NCBI RefSeq assembly: GCF_023169945.1
Contig: NZ_AP025591.1
Location: 3,282,481-3,346,480, forward strand
From: Anaeromyxobacter oryzae
GTDB lineage: Bacteria > Myxococcota > Myxococcia > Myxococcales > Anaeromyxobacteraceae
DNA: 64,000 nt
Direction of reading: 5' to 3'
Below the pieces are notes generated by a model, which was given only the letters and a program-made list of their open reading frames with translations, was not told the origin of the DNA and did no database searches. Below, one piece after another: positions 9,351 to 18,584 of the stretch (position 1 is the first letter of the stretch; every line of letters begins with the position of its first letter). A program made the position numbers and the translations under genes.

Positions 9351-9476
9351 GGCGCCCGCCCGGCTGATCCCGTTCGCCCCGAGGCGCCCGCCCGGCTGAT
9401 CCCGTTCGCCCCGAGGCGCCCGCCCGGCTGATCCCGTTCGCCCCGAGGCGCCCGGTCTTCTCCCGTTCGCCCTGAG
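9349..9476. repeat. 32-bp tandem repeat, three exact units plus one diverged
   Basis: Units at 9349-9380, 9381-9412 and 9413-9444 are identical; 9445-9476 is a diverged fourth unit. Each contains CCCGTTCGCCC. The last unit runs into the palindromic repeat at 9470-9509, whose first bases (CCCTGAG) resemble the unit junction, so the array may have grown out of that element. Confidence 0.9.
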
Positions 9477-9509
9477 CGTAGCGGCGCGCAGCGCCGCGGA
9501 GTCGAAGGG
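9470..9509 (+). repeat. dispersed palindromic repeat, copy 1
   Basis: Begins CCCTGAGCGTAGC, contains a GC-rich inverted repeat and ends GGAGTCGAAGGG. The same ends occur at 33387-33428 and, inverted, at 40685-40726. It lies two bases beyond the stop codon of the Rrf2 gene. Confidence 0.85.
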
Positions 9510-9511
9510 CG

Positions 9512-9964
9512 TCAGGCCCGCCTGGCGCGCCGGGCCGGCTCCTTCTTCCGCCCCGCGCGGAGCGCCCGCCGCGACACGTCCTCGACCGTCCGCGCCGCGA
9601 GCGCGGCGAGGAGCCCGTTCTTCGCCTCGGCGGCGGTCGCCGCGAACGCCCTCCGCATGCCGGCGCCGACCGGGCAGCGCGCGTTCGGCTCGGCGGGCGA
9701 GGGCGCGAGCGGACCTTCGGGCTCGACGGCGGCGTACACGTCCGCCAGCGTGATCGCGCGCGCCGGCCGGGCGAGCCGGTAGCCGCCCGTCCGCCCCTCG
9801 CGCGCGGTGACGAGCCCGGCGCTCACGAGGTCCCGCAGGATCCGGCGGAGGAACACCGCGTGCGTGTTCACCGAGGACGCGACGAACGCCGACGGGAAGC
9901 CCTCGTCGGACTGCGCGAGCACCGCGAGCGCGTGCACCGCCATCGCGAAGCGGCCGGACGCCAT
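9512..9964 (-). CDS. Rrf2-family transcriptional regulator
   Basis: 150 residues from ATG 9964. The N-terminal winged helix is clear: FAMAVHALAVLAQ, the recognition-helix region HAVFLRRILRDLVSAGLV and the wing TGGYRLARPARAITLADVYAAVE. Rrf2 proteins often bind an Fe-S cluster through three cysteines; here only one Cys is seen (NARCPVG), so it is more likely a cluster-free or differently sensing member such as the YwnA type. Divergent from the acyltransferase gene, 99 bp apart, which it might regulate. Confidence 0.88.
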   Translation of the reverse strand: MASGRFAMAVHALAVLAQSDEGFPSAFVASSVNTHAVFLRRILRDLVSAGLVTAREGRTGGYRLARPARAITLADVYAAVEPEGPLAPSPAEPNARCPVGAGMRRAFAATAAEAKNGLLAALAARTVEDVSRRALRAGRKKEPARRARRA

Positions 9965-10063
9965 CGCACCATCTGTAACCGTCGGGTTTCCGTCGTCAAC
10001 CTCCGCCCGGCGCCGGGGCGCCGTCCCCTTGCGGGATGGGCGGCTCGGCGGGAGGATGCGCCC

Positions 10064-10822
10064 GTGCTCCGGGCGTTCTCCGTCGTCTACTGGGCCTTCT
10101 TCATCCTCACCCTGCCGCTCCTGTTCGCGGTCGCGCTCGTCGTGTGGCTCGTCACGGTCGCGTTCGACCGGCGCCGGATCGCGTCGCACCTCTGGTCCTG
10201 CGCGTGGGGGAGCTTCTACGTCGTCGCGAACCCGCTCTGGCGCGTGCGGGTCTCCGGGCGCGAGAAGCTGCCGTGGAACGGGCCGGCGGTGCTCGTCGCG
10301 AACCACCTCTCGCTGCTCGACATCCTCGTCCTCTACGCGCTCTTCCGGCCGTTCAAGTGGGTGGCGAAGGCGGAGCTGTTCCGGATCCCGTTCGTCGGCT
10401 GGAACATGTGGATCAACGACTACGTGCCGATCTGGCGCGGCGACCGGGAGTCGATCCGGAAGATGATGCAGCACTGCCGCGCGCACCTCGCCCGCGGCAC
10501 GCCGGTGCTCCTCTTCCCCGAGGGCACCCGCTCGAAGGACGGACGGCTCCAGGCGTTCAAGGACGGCGCGTTCCGCCTCGCGCTCGAGGCGAACGTCCCG
10601 GTGATCCCGGTCGTGGTCACCGGGACGTCCGAGGCGCTCCCGAAGCACGGGCTCGTGCTGCGGCAGCGCATGGACGCGCGAGTGACGGTGCTCGATCCCA
10701 TCGACCCCGCGGCGCACCCGTCGGTCGACGACCTCCGGGAGGCCGCCCGCGCCGCGATCACGGCCGCGCTGCCCGAGGAGCACCGGCCGGCACCCCGCGC
10801 GCCCGCGACCGCCCGCGCCTGA
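10064..10822 (+). CDS. plsC: 1-acyl-sn-glycerol-3-phosphate acyltransferase (PlsC family)
   Basis: 252 residues. It transfers an acyl group to lysophosphatidic acid in phospholipid synthesis at the inner membrane. Motif I NHLSLLD (His81, Asp86) and motif III FPEGTRS (from residue 151) are intact. A hydrophobic N-terminal segment (about residues 7-34) would anchor it. The GTG at 10064 is chosen as start because GGAGG lies 8 bp upstream and the nearby ATG (10056) is out of frame. Monocistronic, divergent from the Rrf2 regulator. Confidence 0.9.
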   Translation: MLRAFSVVYWAFFILTLPLLFAVALVVWLVTVAFDRRRIASHLWSCAWGSFYVVANPLWRVRVSGREKLPWNGPAVLVANHLSLLDILVLYALFRPFKWVAKAELFRIPFVGWNMWINDYVPIWRGDRESIRKMMQHCRAHLARGTPVLLFPEGTRSKDGRLQAFKDGAFRLALEANVPVIPVVVTGTSEALPKHGLVLRQRMDARVTVLDPIDPAAHPSVDDLREAARAAITAALPEEHRPAPRAPATARA

Positions 10823-10894
10823 CGCGGCGGCCGGAGGCGTCGAGGGGCCCGCGCGGTCCGTGCCGCGCGCCCGCCGGCGCCCCACCTTGCGGGC

Positions 10895-11386
10895 ATGCCC
10901 ATCACGCACACGTACGCCGTCGACGGTGCCGTCGGCAGCGCCCCCGGCGCGCTCGGCCCCGCCGAGCTCGATGCCCGCGCGGAGTGGGTTCCGGTCCGGC
11001 CGCACGCGAGCCTGGTCGACACGCTCGAGGCCCGGCTCGGCTCCGAGGTCGATCTCCAGAAGGTGCTGCTCGCGGTGCTCTGCCCGCTTCGCGGCGCCCT
11101 CGACGGACCCCCGCTCGAGGTCCTGCTCGCCCGCCTGCCCTTCCCGCTACCCACCGAGATCCGCGAGGGTGAGCTCAACCTGAACGCGCACGTCCGGGCT
11201 CCGGCCAGCGCCGCCGAGTACGTCCTCGAGGTCTCCAGGCTGCTGCAGCACCCGCCGCGGGCCGCAGCGCTGTACGTGCGCGCGGTCTTCGCCGCGGCGC
11301 GCGCGGTGCTCGCGCCCGAGGAGGCCGAGGCCGTCGCGGCGCGGCTCCCCGGGGACCTCGGCGAGCTCTTCCGCTCGGCGCGGTGA
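10895..11386 (+). CDS. DUF2267-like protein
   Basis: 163 residues, soluble, Ala- and Leu-rich and mostly helical. The segment LAVLCPLRGALDGPPLEVLLARLP and the closing repeat ARAVLAPEEAEAVAARLP-GDLGELF resemble DUF2267, a family of unknown function often near stress genes. The first about 40 residues have no evident counterpart. It sits between plsC and the convergent histidine kinase gene (22 bp from its stop). Confidence 0.7.
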   Translation: MPITHTYAVDGAVGSAPGALGPAELDARAEWVPVRPHASLVDTLEARLGSEVDLQKVLLAVLCPLRGALDGPPLEVLLARLPFPLPTEIREGELNLNAHVRAPASAAEYVLEVSRLLQHPPRAAALYVRAVFAAARAVLAPEEAEAVAARLPGDLGELFRSAR

Positions 11387-11408
11387 GCGAGGCGCGTCCC
11401 GCGCGCGA

Positions 11409-12662
11409 TCAGGCCGGTGTCGGCGCGGGCGACGGCGCCCGGCGCGGCAGGCGGACGGTGATCACGGTCTCCTCGCCGGACGCGACGCTGATCTCGCCGC
11501 CGTGCCCGCGGACGATCTCGCGGGAGATGTAGAGGCCGAGGCCGAGGCCGGAGCCCTTCCGGCTCTTCTCCTCGGGCGGCCGCGAGAAGGGCTCGAAGAG
11601 GTGCGACAGCACCTCGGGCGGGACCGGCGGACCGCGGTTCGCGACGCGGAGCAGGCACGCCTCGCCGTCGCCGGCGAGCTCGACCCGGACCGGCGTCTGG
11701 GCGTCGCCGTGGTCGATGGCGTTCGAGACCAGGTTCGAGACCACCTGCTCGAGGCGATCGGGATCCCACTCGCCCGAGAGGTCGCCCTGGACCTCGAGCG
11801 CGATGGCGCGGTCCGGGTTCCCGGCCTGGAGCTCGTCGACGGGCCGCTTCGCGATGTCGTCGAGGCGCGCGGGGCGGCGATCGATGGGGATCCCGTTCCC
11901 GAGCCGCGTGCGCGTGTACGAGAGCAGGTCCGCGATGATCCGGCCCATGCGCCCGGCGGACGAGCGCATCCGCTCGATGGCGCGCGCCTGCCAGCCCTCG
12001 AGCGCGCCACGCTTCTGCATGAGCGCCGCGGACATGTGGATCGCGCCGAGCGGGTTGCGGAGGTCGTGCCCGACGATCCCGAGGATGAAGTCCACCGCCT
12101 TCCGGCGCGAGTCCATCTCCTCCCGCGCACGGCTCGCCTCCTCCGCGGCAGCGGCGCGCTCGCGCTCGAGCCGGCTGCGCTCGAGGGAGAGCGCGGCTCG
12201 GTCCGCCGCGATCCGGAGCAGCGCGAGCGCCTCGGCCTCGAAGGCGGACGCGCTGCGGCTCCCGAGGAGGAGCGCCGCCGGTCCTTCCGCCGTCGCGATG
12301 CGCGCGCCGGCGCCGCAGCGGGTCCCGGGCGGGAAGGGCGCCCCCGGATCGGCCGAGATCACGACCGCCTCGCCCTCGGCGGCGCGACGTCCGAAGCCCT
12401 CCACGACCACCTCGGGCGTCGCTTCGTCCAGGCCGACGGAGGCGGCGATCTCGAGCCGCTCGCCGTGCCTGAGGAGCAGCAGCGCCGAGTCCGCCACCGG
12501 CACCGCGTCCGCGAGCGTCGACACGAGCCGCCGGAGGGCGCGCTCCTCGGGCTCGACGGACAGGAGGCGCTCGACCGCGTCCGCGATCCCGGCGCGCGGC
12601 GCGACCTCACCCTCGCCCTCGCTGCGCGCGGGCTCGTGACGGACCAGATCCTCCTCGGACAT
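11409..12662 (-). CDS. GAF-domain sensor histidine kinase
   Basis: 417 residues from ATG 12662. Order: N-terminal GAF-like sensor domain (about 30-160), a short coiled coil rich in Glu/Arg/Ala (160-190), HisKA with GHDLRNPLGAIH (phospho-acceptor His199), and HATPase_c with the N box NLVSNAIDHGD, then LFEPF and GSGLGLGLYIS. No membrane segment, so a cytoplasmic kinase. No response regulator is adjacent, making it an orphan kinase. Signal unknown. Confidence 0.93.
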   Translation of the reverse strand: MSEEDLVRHEPARSEGEGEVAPRAGIADAVERLLSVEPEERALRRLVSTLADAVPVADSALLLLRHGERLEIAASVGLDEATPEVVVEGFGRRAAEGEAVVISADPGAPFPPGTRCGAGARIATAEGPAALLLGSRSASAFEAEALALLRIAADRAALSLERSRLERERAAAAEEASRAREEMDSRRKAVDFILGIVGHDLRNPLGAIHMSAALMQKRGALEGWQARAIERMRSSAGRMGRIIADLLSYTRTRLGNGIPIDRRPARLDDIAKRPVDELQAGNPDRAIALEVQGDLSGEWDPDRLEQVVSNLVSNAIDHGDAQTPVRVELAGDGEACLLRVANRGPPVPPEVLSHLFEPFSRPPEEKSRKGSGLGLGLYISREIVRGHGGEISVASGEETVITVRLPRRAPSPAPTPA

Positions 12663-12913
12663 GCCCCGGGATCGTGGGGGCGAGGGAGCCCGCGTGGAAC
12701 CCCCCGGCCTGCCCGGGGGCGCCACGGCCGATTCGCCGGTCGATGCACCTGCGCGATGCCCGCGATCGGGCGCTCGCGACGCCGCGCGTCAGCGCTCTGC
12801 TCGACGCGTCCGACCCGTCGGCGACTGGTGGGGTCGATGTGGGAGATCCGCTTTACCGAGCCCAGGGCCGCGGGTATCGTGGCGGGCCCTCGGCGGTTCC
12901 AGCGCGATCCAGG

Positions 12914-14449
12914 ATGAGCTCCAAGAGGCCGATCAGGAAGGTGCTGGTGGCGAACCGCGGCGAGATCGCGGTCCGCGTCCTTCGCACGTGTCGCGAGATG
13001 GGGCTCTCCACCGTTGCGGTCTACTCCGAGGCGGATCGCGGCGCGCTCCACGTCCGGAAGGCGGACGAGGCGGTGCACATCGGGCCGTCGCCGGCGCGGG
13101 AGAGCTACCTCGTCGTGGACCGGATCGTCGCCGCGGCCCGGCGGACCGGCGCGGACGCCGTTCATCCCGGATACGGGTTCCTCTCCGAGAAGGCGGACCT
13201 CGCCCGCGCCCTCGAGCGGGCCGGCATCACGTTCATCGGCCCGCCCCCGGCGTCGATGGACGCCATGGGCGAGAAGACCACCGCCCGCCGGAACGTGGAG
13301 GCGGCCGGCGTGCCGATCGTGCCGGGATCGCCGGGGCCCATCGCCGACGAGGCCGAGGCGCGGGCGTTCTGCGATCGCATCGGCTACCCGGTGATGATCA
13401 AGGCGGCCGCCGGCGGCGGCGGCAAGGGCATGAAGCGGTGCGACCGCGCCGAGGACCTCGCCTCGCTCTGGCAGTCGGCGCGCCGCGAGGCGGCGGGCGC
13501 GTTCGGGGACGACCGCCTGTACGTCGAGAAGTTCCTGGAGCGCCCGCGGCACGTGGAGATCCAGGTCTTCTGCGACGACCACGGGAACGGCGTCTCGCTC
13601 GGCGAGCGCGAGTGCTCGGTCCAGCGGCGGCACCAGAAGGTCATCGAGGAGAGCCCGAGCTGCATCCTGGACGAGCGGATGCGGCAGGCGATGGGCGAGG
13701 TCGCGGTGAAGGCCGCGAAGGCGGTCGGGTACCGCGGCGCCGGCACCGTGGAGTTCCTCGTCGACGCGACCCGGAGCTTCTACTTCCTCGAGATGAACAC
13801 CCGGATCCAGGTGGAGCACCCGGTGACGGAGATGCTCACCGGGCTCGATCTCGTCCGGATGCAGATCGAGGTCGCGCAGGGCGAGCGGATCCTCCCGCAG
13901 GAGGAGGTCGTCCGCCGCGGCCACGCCATCGAGGCGCGCGTCTACGCCGAGGACCCGGCGCGCCGGTTCATGCCGAGCCCGGGCAAGATCACCTACCTGC
14001 GCGTGCCCGGCGGGCCCGGCGTCCGCGACGACTCCGGCGTCTACGGGGGCTGGGTGGTGCCCCCGTACTACGACCCGATGATCTCGAAGGTGATCGCGTG
14101 GGCGCCGACGCGCCCGCAGGCCATCGACCGGCTGCTCCGCGCGCTCGGCGAGTACACGGTCCACGGCATCACCACGAACATCCCGTACCTCATGGCCGCC
14201 CTCGAGCACCCCGCGTTCCGGTCCGGCGACTACGACACCGGTTTCTGCGCGACGTACGAGAAGGACCTCGTGTCTCCGCCCGACCCGCGCTTCGAGCAGG
14301 TCGCGCTCATCGCGGCCGCGGTGTCCGCCTACAAGCGGGACCACGACGAGGCCGAGGCGTCCGCCGCGCGCGGCGGCGAGGCGACGGCGGCGCGCTCGGC
14401 GTGGGCGCGCCTCGGGCGCTTCCGCAGCCTCCGCGGAGGGACGGGATGA
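12914..14449 (+). CDS. accC: biotin carboxylase subunit of an acyl-CoA (likely propionyl-CoA) carboxylase
   Basis: 511 residues. It uses ATP and bicarbonate to carboxylate biotin on the partner BCCP. The AccC signature is complete: VLVANRGEIAVRV at the N-terminus, AVHPGYGFLSE, the ATP-grasp loop AAAGGGGKGMK, and FLEMNTRIQVEHPVTE with the catalytic region. The last 50 residues are an Ala/Arg-rich tail. Start ATG 12914. Its stop overlaps the BCCP start (ATGA), so the two are translationally coupled. Methylmalonyl-CoA mutase 75 bp beyond the BCCP gene points to propionyl-CoA as substrate, by context only. The carboxyltransferase is not adjacent. Confidence 0.94.
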   Translation: MSSKRPIRKVLVANRGEIAVRVLRTCREMGLSTVAVYSEADRGALHVRKADEAVHIGPSPARESYLVVDRIVAAARRTGADAVHPGYGFLSEKADLARALERAGITFIGPPPASMDAMGEKTTARRNVEAAGVPIVPGSPGPIADEAEARAFCDRIGYPVMIKAAAGGGGKGMKRCDRAEDLASLWQSARREAAGAFGDDRLYVEKFLERPRHVEIQVFCDDHGNGVSLGERECSVQRRHQKVIEESPSCILDERMRQAMGEVAVKAAKAVGYRGAGTVEFLVDATRSFYFLEMNTRIQVEHPVTEMLTGLDLVRMQIEVAQGERILPQEEVVRRGHAIEARVYAEDPARRFMPSPGKITYLRVPGGPGVRDDSGVYGGWVVPPYYDPMISKVIAWAPTRPQAIDRLLRALGEYTVHGITTNIPYLMAALEHPAFRSGDYDTGFCATYEKDLVSPPDPRFEQVALIAAAVSAYKRDHDEAEASAARGGEATAARSAWARLGRFRSLRGGTG

Positions 14450-14958
14450 CCACGTACGTCGCGCTCCTCGACGGCGGGCGCCGCGAGGCGACCGTCCAGG
14501 TGACGCAGCAGGGCCCGGGCCTCTACGAGGTCCGGATCGGCGACCGGGTGCACGTCGTCGACGCGTTCAAGCACGACTACGGCACCCTCTCGCTCATCGT
14601 CGACACCCAGAGCTACACCGCGACGCTCGACGAGCGCGGGGCGAAGGTGCACGTCCGCGTGAACGACTCGGTGTTCCCGCTCGAGATCCTCGACGAGCGG
14701 AAGCTCAGGATGCGCCGCGCCTCCGCGCGGTTCACCATCGCGGGGAAGCAGACGGTCACCTCTCCGATGCCGGGACGCATCGTGAAGGTGCTGGTGAGGC
14801 CGGGCGACGACGTGAGGCAGGGGCAGGGGCTCGTGGTCGTCGAGGCCATGAAGATGGAGAACGAGATGAAGAGCCCGAAGGACGGCAAGGTGGTCGAGGT
14901 GCACGTCCAGGAGGGCCAGACCGTGGAGGGCAACGCGAAGCTCTGCGCGGTCGAGTAG
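14446..14958 (+). CDS. biotin carboxyl carrier protein
   Basis: 170 residues. The C-terminal lipoyl-type domain (about 100-170) carries the biotinylation site VEAMKMENE, Lys136 between two methionines. The N-terminal 95 residues resemble the extra domain found in acyl-CoA carboxylase alpha subunits (BT-like, contacts the carboxyltransferase), which suits a PCC-type complex better than the fatty-acid AccB. Starts within the stop of the biotin carboxylase gene. Same operon as the mutase that follows. Confidence 0.94.
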   Translation: MTTYVALLDGGRREATVQVTQQGPGLYEVRIGDRVHVVDAFKHDYGTLSLIVDTQSYTATLDERGAKVHVRVNDSVFPLEILDERKLRMRRASARFTIAGKQTVTSPMPGRIVKVLVRPGDDVRQGQGLVVVEAMKMENEMKSPKDGKVVEVHVQEGQTVEGNAKLCAVE

Positions 14959-15032
14959 CGACGAAGTTCTTTCGGGAGCGACCCCCGCGACGCGCGAGGC
15001 GGCGGCGCTCACCACGGTGACGGGAGAGGCAC

Positions 15033-16682
15033 ATGGCCGACGAGAAGAAGCAGCGCTGGCTCGAGGGGACCTACGGGAAGGCCGTGAAGAAGGCCCCCGA
15101 ACGGCGGGCGAAGTTCGAGACGACGAGCGGCATTCGCGAGGAGCCCGTCTACGACGCGCACGACGTGAAGCCCGGCCTCGAGGATCGCCTCGGCCTGCCG
15201 GGCGAGTACCCCTTCACGCGCGGCGTGCAGTCCACGATGTACCGCGGCCGCTTCTGGACGATGCGCCAGTACGCGGGCTTCGGCAGCGCGGAGGAGTCCA
15301 ACAAGCGCTACCGCTACCTGCTCCAGGCGGGCCAGACCGGCCTCTCCGTCGCGTTCGACCTGCCGACGCAGATGGGGCGCGACTCCGACCACCCGCGCGC
15401 CCGCGGCGAGGTCGGCAAGGTCGGCGTCGCGATCGATTCGATCCGCGACATGGAGGTCCTCTTCGATCGGATCCCGCTCGGCGAGGTCTCGACGTCGATG
15501 ACCATCAACTCGACCGCGGGCATCCTCCTCGCCCTCTACCAGGCGGTGGGGGAGAAGCAGGGCGCGGCGCCGGCCGACCTCCAGGGCACGATCCAGAACG
15601 ATCTCCTGAAGGAGTACGCGGCGCGCGGCACGTACATCTACCCGCCCGAGCCGTCGCTCCGGATCATCACCGACATCTTCGCGTACACGGCGAAGGTGAT
15701 GCCGAAGTGGAACCCGATCTCGATCTCCGGGTACCACATCCGCGAGGCGGGCTCGACGGCGGTGCAGGAGGTGGCGTTCACGCTCGCCGACGGCATCCAG
15801 TACGTCGACGCCGCGGTGAAGGCGGGCCTCGACGTCGACGCCTTCGCGGGCCGGCTCAGCTTCTTCTTCAACGCGCACAACAACCTCCTCGAGGAGGTCG
15901 CGAAGTTCCGCGCGGCGCGCCGGATCTGGGCGCGCATCATGAAGGAGCGCTTCAAGGCGAAGGACCCGCGCTCCATGATGCTGCGGTTCCACACGCAGAC
16001 CGCGGGCTCGATGCTGACCGCGCAGCAGCCGGACAACAACATCGTCCGCGTCACCATCCAGGCGCTCGCGGCGGTGCTCGGCGGCACGCAGTCCCTCCAC
16101 ACCAACTCCCGCGACGAGGCGCTCGGGCTCCCCACCGAGGACTCGGTGCGGATCGCGCTCCGGACGCAGCAGATCATCGCGAACGAGTCCGGCGTCGCCG
16201 ACGTCATCGACCCGCTCGGCGGCTCGTGGGCCATCGAGGCGATGACCGACGAGATCGAGGGCCGCGCGGAGGCGTACATCCGGAAGATCGACGAGATGGG
16301 CGGCATGGTCCACGCGATCTCGAAGGGCTACGTGCAGCGCGAGATCCAGGAGGCCGCGTACGCCTGGCAGCGCCAGGTGGAGGCGAAGGAGCAGGTGGTG
16401 GTGGGGGTCAACGCCTTCAAGTCCGACGACCCGCCGGTCCCGGTCATGAAGGTCGACCCGGCCCTCGAGACGCGCCAGGTGGAGCGGCTGCAGGCGTTCC
16501 GGAAGTCGCGGAACCAGGCGGGCGTGAAGTCCGCGCTCGACGCCGTGCGCGCCGGCGCGAAGGGGAGCGAGAACCTGATGCCCCTCTTCCTCGCCGCGGT
16601 GAAGGCCGAGGCGACGCTCGGCGAGATCTCCGACGCGCTGCGCGAGGTCTACGGCGAGTACCGGGAGACGGTGGTACTGTAG
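15033..16682 (+). CDS. mcm: methylmalonyl-CoA mutase, large (catalytic) subunit without B12 domain
   Basis: 549 residues, the TIM-barrel half only; no B12-binding C-terminal domain (no DxHxxG), so a separate small subunit must supply cobalamin binding. That subunit is not in this window. Residues that tell methylmalonyl-CoA mutase from isobutyryl-CoA mutase are of the methylmalonyl type: Tyr80 in RQYAGF (Tyr89 of the Propionibacterium enzyme; Phe in isobutyryl mutase) and Arg198 in [10 protein letters not shown] (Arg207; Gln in isobutyryl mutase). It interconverts succinyl-CoA and methylmalonyl-CoA. With the carboxylase genes just upstream this forms a propionate/methylmalonyl pathway operon. 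Confidence 0.93.
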   Translation: MADEKKQRWLEGTYGKAVKKAPERRAKFETTSGIREEPVYDAHDVKPGLEDRLGLPGEYPFTRGVQSTMYRGRFWTMRQYAGFGSAEESNKRYRYLLQAGQTGLSVAFDLPTQMGRDSDHPRARGEVGKVGVAIDSIRDMEVLFDRIPLGEVSTSMTINSTAGILLALYQAVGEKQGAAPADLQGTIQNDLLKEYAARGTYIYPPEPSLRIITDIFAYTAKVMPKWNPISISGYHIREAGSTAVQEVAFTLADGIQYVDAAVKAGLDVDAFAGRLSFFFNAHNNLLEEVAKFRAARRIWARIMKERFKAKDPRSMMLRFHTQTAGSMLTAQQPDNNIVRVTIQALAAVLGGTQSLHTNSRDEALGLPTEDSVRIALRTQQIIANESGVADVIDPLGGSWAIEAMTDEIEGRAEAYIRKIDEMGGMVHAISKGYVQREIQEAAYAWQRQVEAKEQVVVGVNAFKSDDPPVPVMKVDPALETRQVERLQAFRKSRNQAGVKSALDAVRAGAKGSENLMPLFLAAVKAEATLGEISDALREVYGEYRETVVL

Positions 16683-16689
16683 CCGTCGC

Positions 16690-18567
16690 TTGAGCGACTC
16701 CGCCGGAAAGCCCCCCGCGCCGACGCCGCCCCGGCCCCGTCCGGCGGCGGCGCCGGCGGCGCCGCCGAAGCTCGACCGCGTCCCGGAGGGCTACAGGCCG
16801 CCGGCGCAGGTCCGGCCGCCGCCGGAGCCGCGGCCCCCGCCGCCGCCCGCCGCACCCGTCGCGTCGTACGGCATGGCCGCGCGCCAGGTCGGCGCGGACG
16901 CGGCGATCGCGGCCGGGCTCTCGCTGCAGGGACGCCTCGAGACCGACTCGGCGCTCCGGCTCTTCGGGCTCGCCGCCGCGACCGTCGCGAGCGGCCGCCT
17001 GACCGTTGCGCCGGAGGGGCGGTCGTACGCGCTCGTCTTCAAGAAGGGCGCCGTCGTGCACGTCGCGTCGTCCGATCCCGCGGAGGATCTGGGCCGCTTC
17101 CTCGTCCGGAAGGGCGTCCTCACGCCGGAGAAGCTCGTGCAGGCGGAGGGCGCGCGTCCCGCGGCGGGCGGCGATCTCGCCGGCGCCCTCATCGCCGCCG
17201 GCCTCGTGCCCCCCGGCGACGTCGCCGGGCTGCTCCACGAGCACCGGGCGGCGCTCGTCGCCCGCGCGCTCGCGGCGGAGGCGGGGGCGTTCTCCTGGGA
17301 GCCCGGGATCCCGCCGCCGCCCTCCGGGTTCTCGCTCGGCGCTCCGTTCGCGGCGCTCGGCGCCGCGGTGCGCAGCCTCGACGTTGGGGCGGTGAAGCGG
17401 CGCCTCGGCGAGCGCGAGGCGCGGGCGATCTCGAGGGTCGCAGGGCGCGTCCTGATCGAGGACCTCCGGCTCACGCCACAGGAGGCCCGCGCCGCCGCGC
17501 TGTTCGACGGCGCGCGGAGCCCCGCCGAGATCGCCACCGGCCATCCCGCCGAGGCCGCGACCATCCTGAGGGTGGCGCTCCTCCTCGCCGAGCTCGACCT
17601 CGCGGCGTTCGGCGCGGTCCGGAAGGGCGTCGCGCCGCCGCCGGCCGCCGCCATGCCGCCGCCCCCGACGGCTCCGAGCGGGCCCCCTCCGCCGGCCGCG
17701 CCCGCCGCAGCTCCCGCGAAGGCCGCCGCGCACGCAGCGGAGCCGGCACCGCCGCGGCCCGCGGTCGCTTCCGCGCCCACGTCTGCCGCCACGCCCGCTC
17801 CGAGGCCTGCCGTCACGCCCGCGCCGCCGAGGCCGGCCGTCACGCCCGCGCCGAGGCCGACCGTGACCCCCGCGCCGAGGCCGGCGACCCCGCCGTCGCT
17901 CGACCCCGCCGCGCTGCAGGCGATGATCGCGAAGCTCGCCGGCAAGGACCACTTCGAGGTGCTCGGGGTGAAGCGCGACACCCAGCCGGCGCAGGTGAAG
18001 ATCGCCTACTTCCAGCTCGCGAAGCTGTACCACCCCGACGCGGTGCCGGGCACCGCCTCGCCCGAGGTGAGGAACCTCTGCGCGGACGTGTTCGCGAGGG
18101 TGAGCGACGCGTGGAGCGTCCTCTCCGACGATGGACGACGCGCCGCTTACGTCCAGGAGCTCGCCTCCGGCGGCGCCGCCAACGTCGACGTGATGAACAT
18201 CCTCCACGCGGAGAACGTGTTCCAGACGGCCACGCTCCTCGTGAAGGGGCGCCGCTACGAGGAGGCGCGGGCGAAGCTCGAGGAGGCGCTGAAGCTGAAC
18301 CCCGACGAGGCCGAGTTCGGGATCTGGCTCGCGTGGTGCCACTTCCTGCTCGCGTCCGACAAGAAGCGGCAGCACGCCGAGAGCGCGGCCGCCATCGAGG
18401 CGGCCCTCCGGAAGAACATGATGTGCGTGCCGGGCTATCTGTTCCTCGCCCAGATGGCGAAGCTCGCCGGGGACGCGGCCGGCGCCGAGCGGCACCTCCG
18501 CCGCGGGCTCCACGTGGCCCCGGATCACGCCGAGCTGCTTCGCGAGCTCAAGTATCTGAAGAAGTGA
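16690..18567 (+). CDS. DUF4388 - DnaJ - TPR fusion protein
   Basis: 625 residues from a TTG at 16690, 7 bp after the mutase stop. Order: Pro-rich head (1-55); DUF4388-like domain (about 75-210, LQGRLETDSALRLFGLAA, SGRLTVAPE, VVHVASSDP); a second helical part to about 315; a Pro/Ala linker with repeated PAVTPAP units (about 315-400); a J-domain (about 415-490) with HFEVLGV, KLYHPD and DAWSVLSDD; a TPR region to the end. The J-domain loop is HPD, so it should stimulate Hsp70 ATPase. DUF4388 is frequent in myxobacteria and linked to signalling/motility proteins. Role: probably couples a chaperone to a signalling assembly; inference only. Confidence 0.8.
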   Translation: MSDSAGKPPAPTPPRPRPAAAPAAPPKLDRVPEGYRPPAQVRPPPEPRPPPPPAAPVASYGMAARQVGADAAIAAGLSLQGRLETDSALRLFGLAAATVASGRLTVAPEGRSYALVFKKGAVVHVASSDPAEDLGRFLVRKGVLTPEKLVQAEGARPAAGGDLAGALIAAGLVPPGDVAGLLHEHRAALVARALAAEAGAFSWEPGIPPPPSGFSLGAPFAALGAAVRSLDVGAVKRRLGEREARAISRVAGRVLIEDLRLTPQEARAAALFDGARSPAEIATGHPAEAATILRVALLLAELDLAAFGAVRKGVAPPPAAAMPPPPTAPSGPPPPAAPAAAPAKAAAHAAEPAPPRPAVASAPTSAATPAPRPAVTPAPPRPAVTPAPRPTVTPAPRPATPPSLDPAALQAMIAKLAGKDHFEVLGVKRDTQPAQVKIAYFQLAKLYHPDAVPGTASPEVRNLCADVFARVSDAWSVLSDDGRRAAYVQELASGGAANVDVMNILHAENVFQTATLLVKGRRYEEARAKLEEALKLNPDEAEFGIWLAWCHFLLASDKKRQHAESAAAIEAALRKNMMCVPGYLFLAQMAKLAGDAAGAERHLRRGLHVAPDHAELLRELKYLKK

Positions 18568-18584
18568 CCTCCCCGCAGGAGCCC

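Noticed and set aside
9349-9476. A possible CRISPR array
   Set aside because: The 32-bp units are directly abutting with no spacers, and no cas genes are present.
9512-9964. IscR-type Fe-S regulator
   Set aside because: Only one cysteine is present, so the three-Cys cluster site is missing.
15033-16682. Isobutyryl-CoA or hydroxyisobutyryl-CoA mutase instead of methylmalonyl-CoA mutase
   Set aside because: Tyr80 and Arg198 are the methylmalonyl-type residues; the other mutases have Phe/Gln or Ile at the matching sites.
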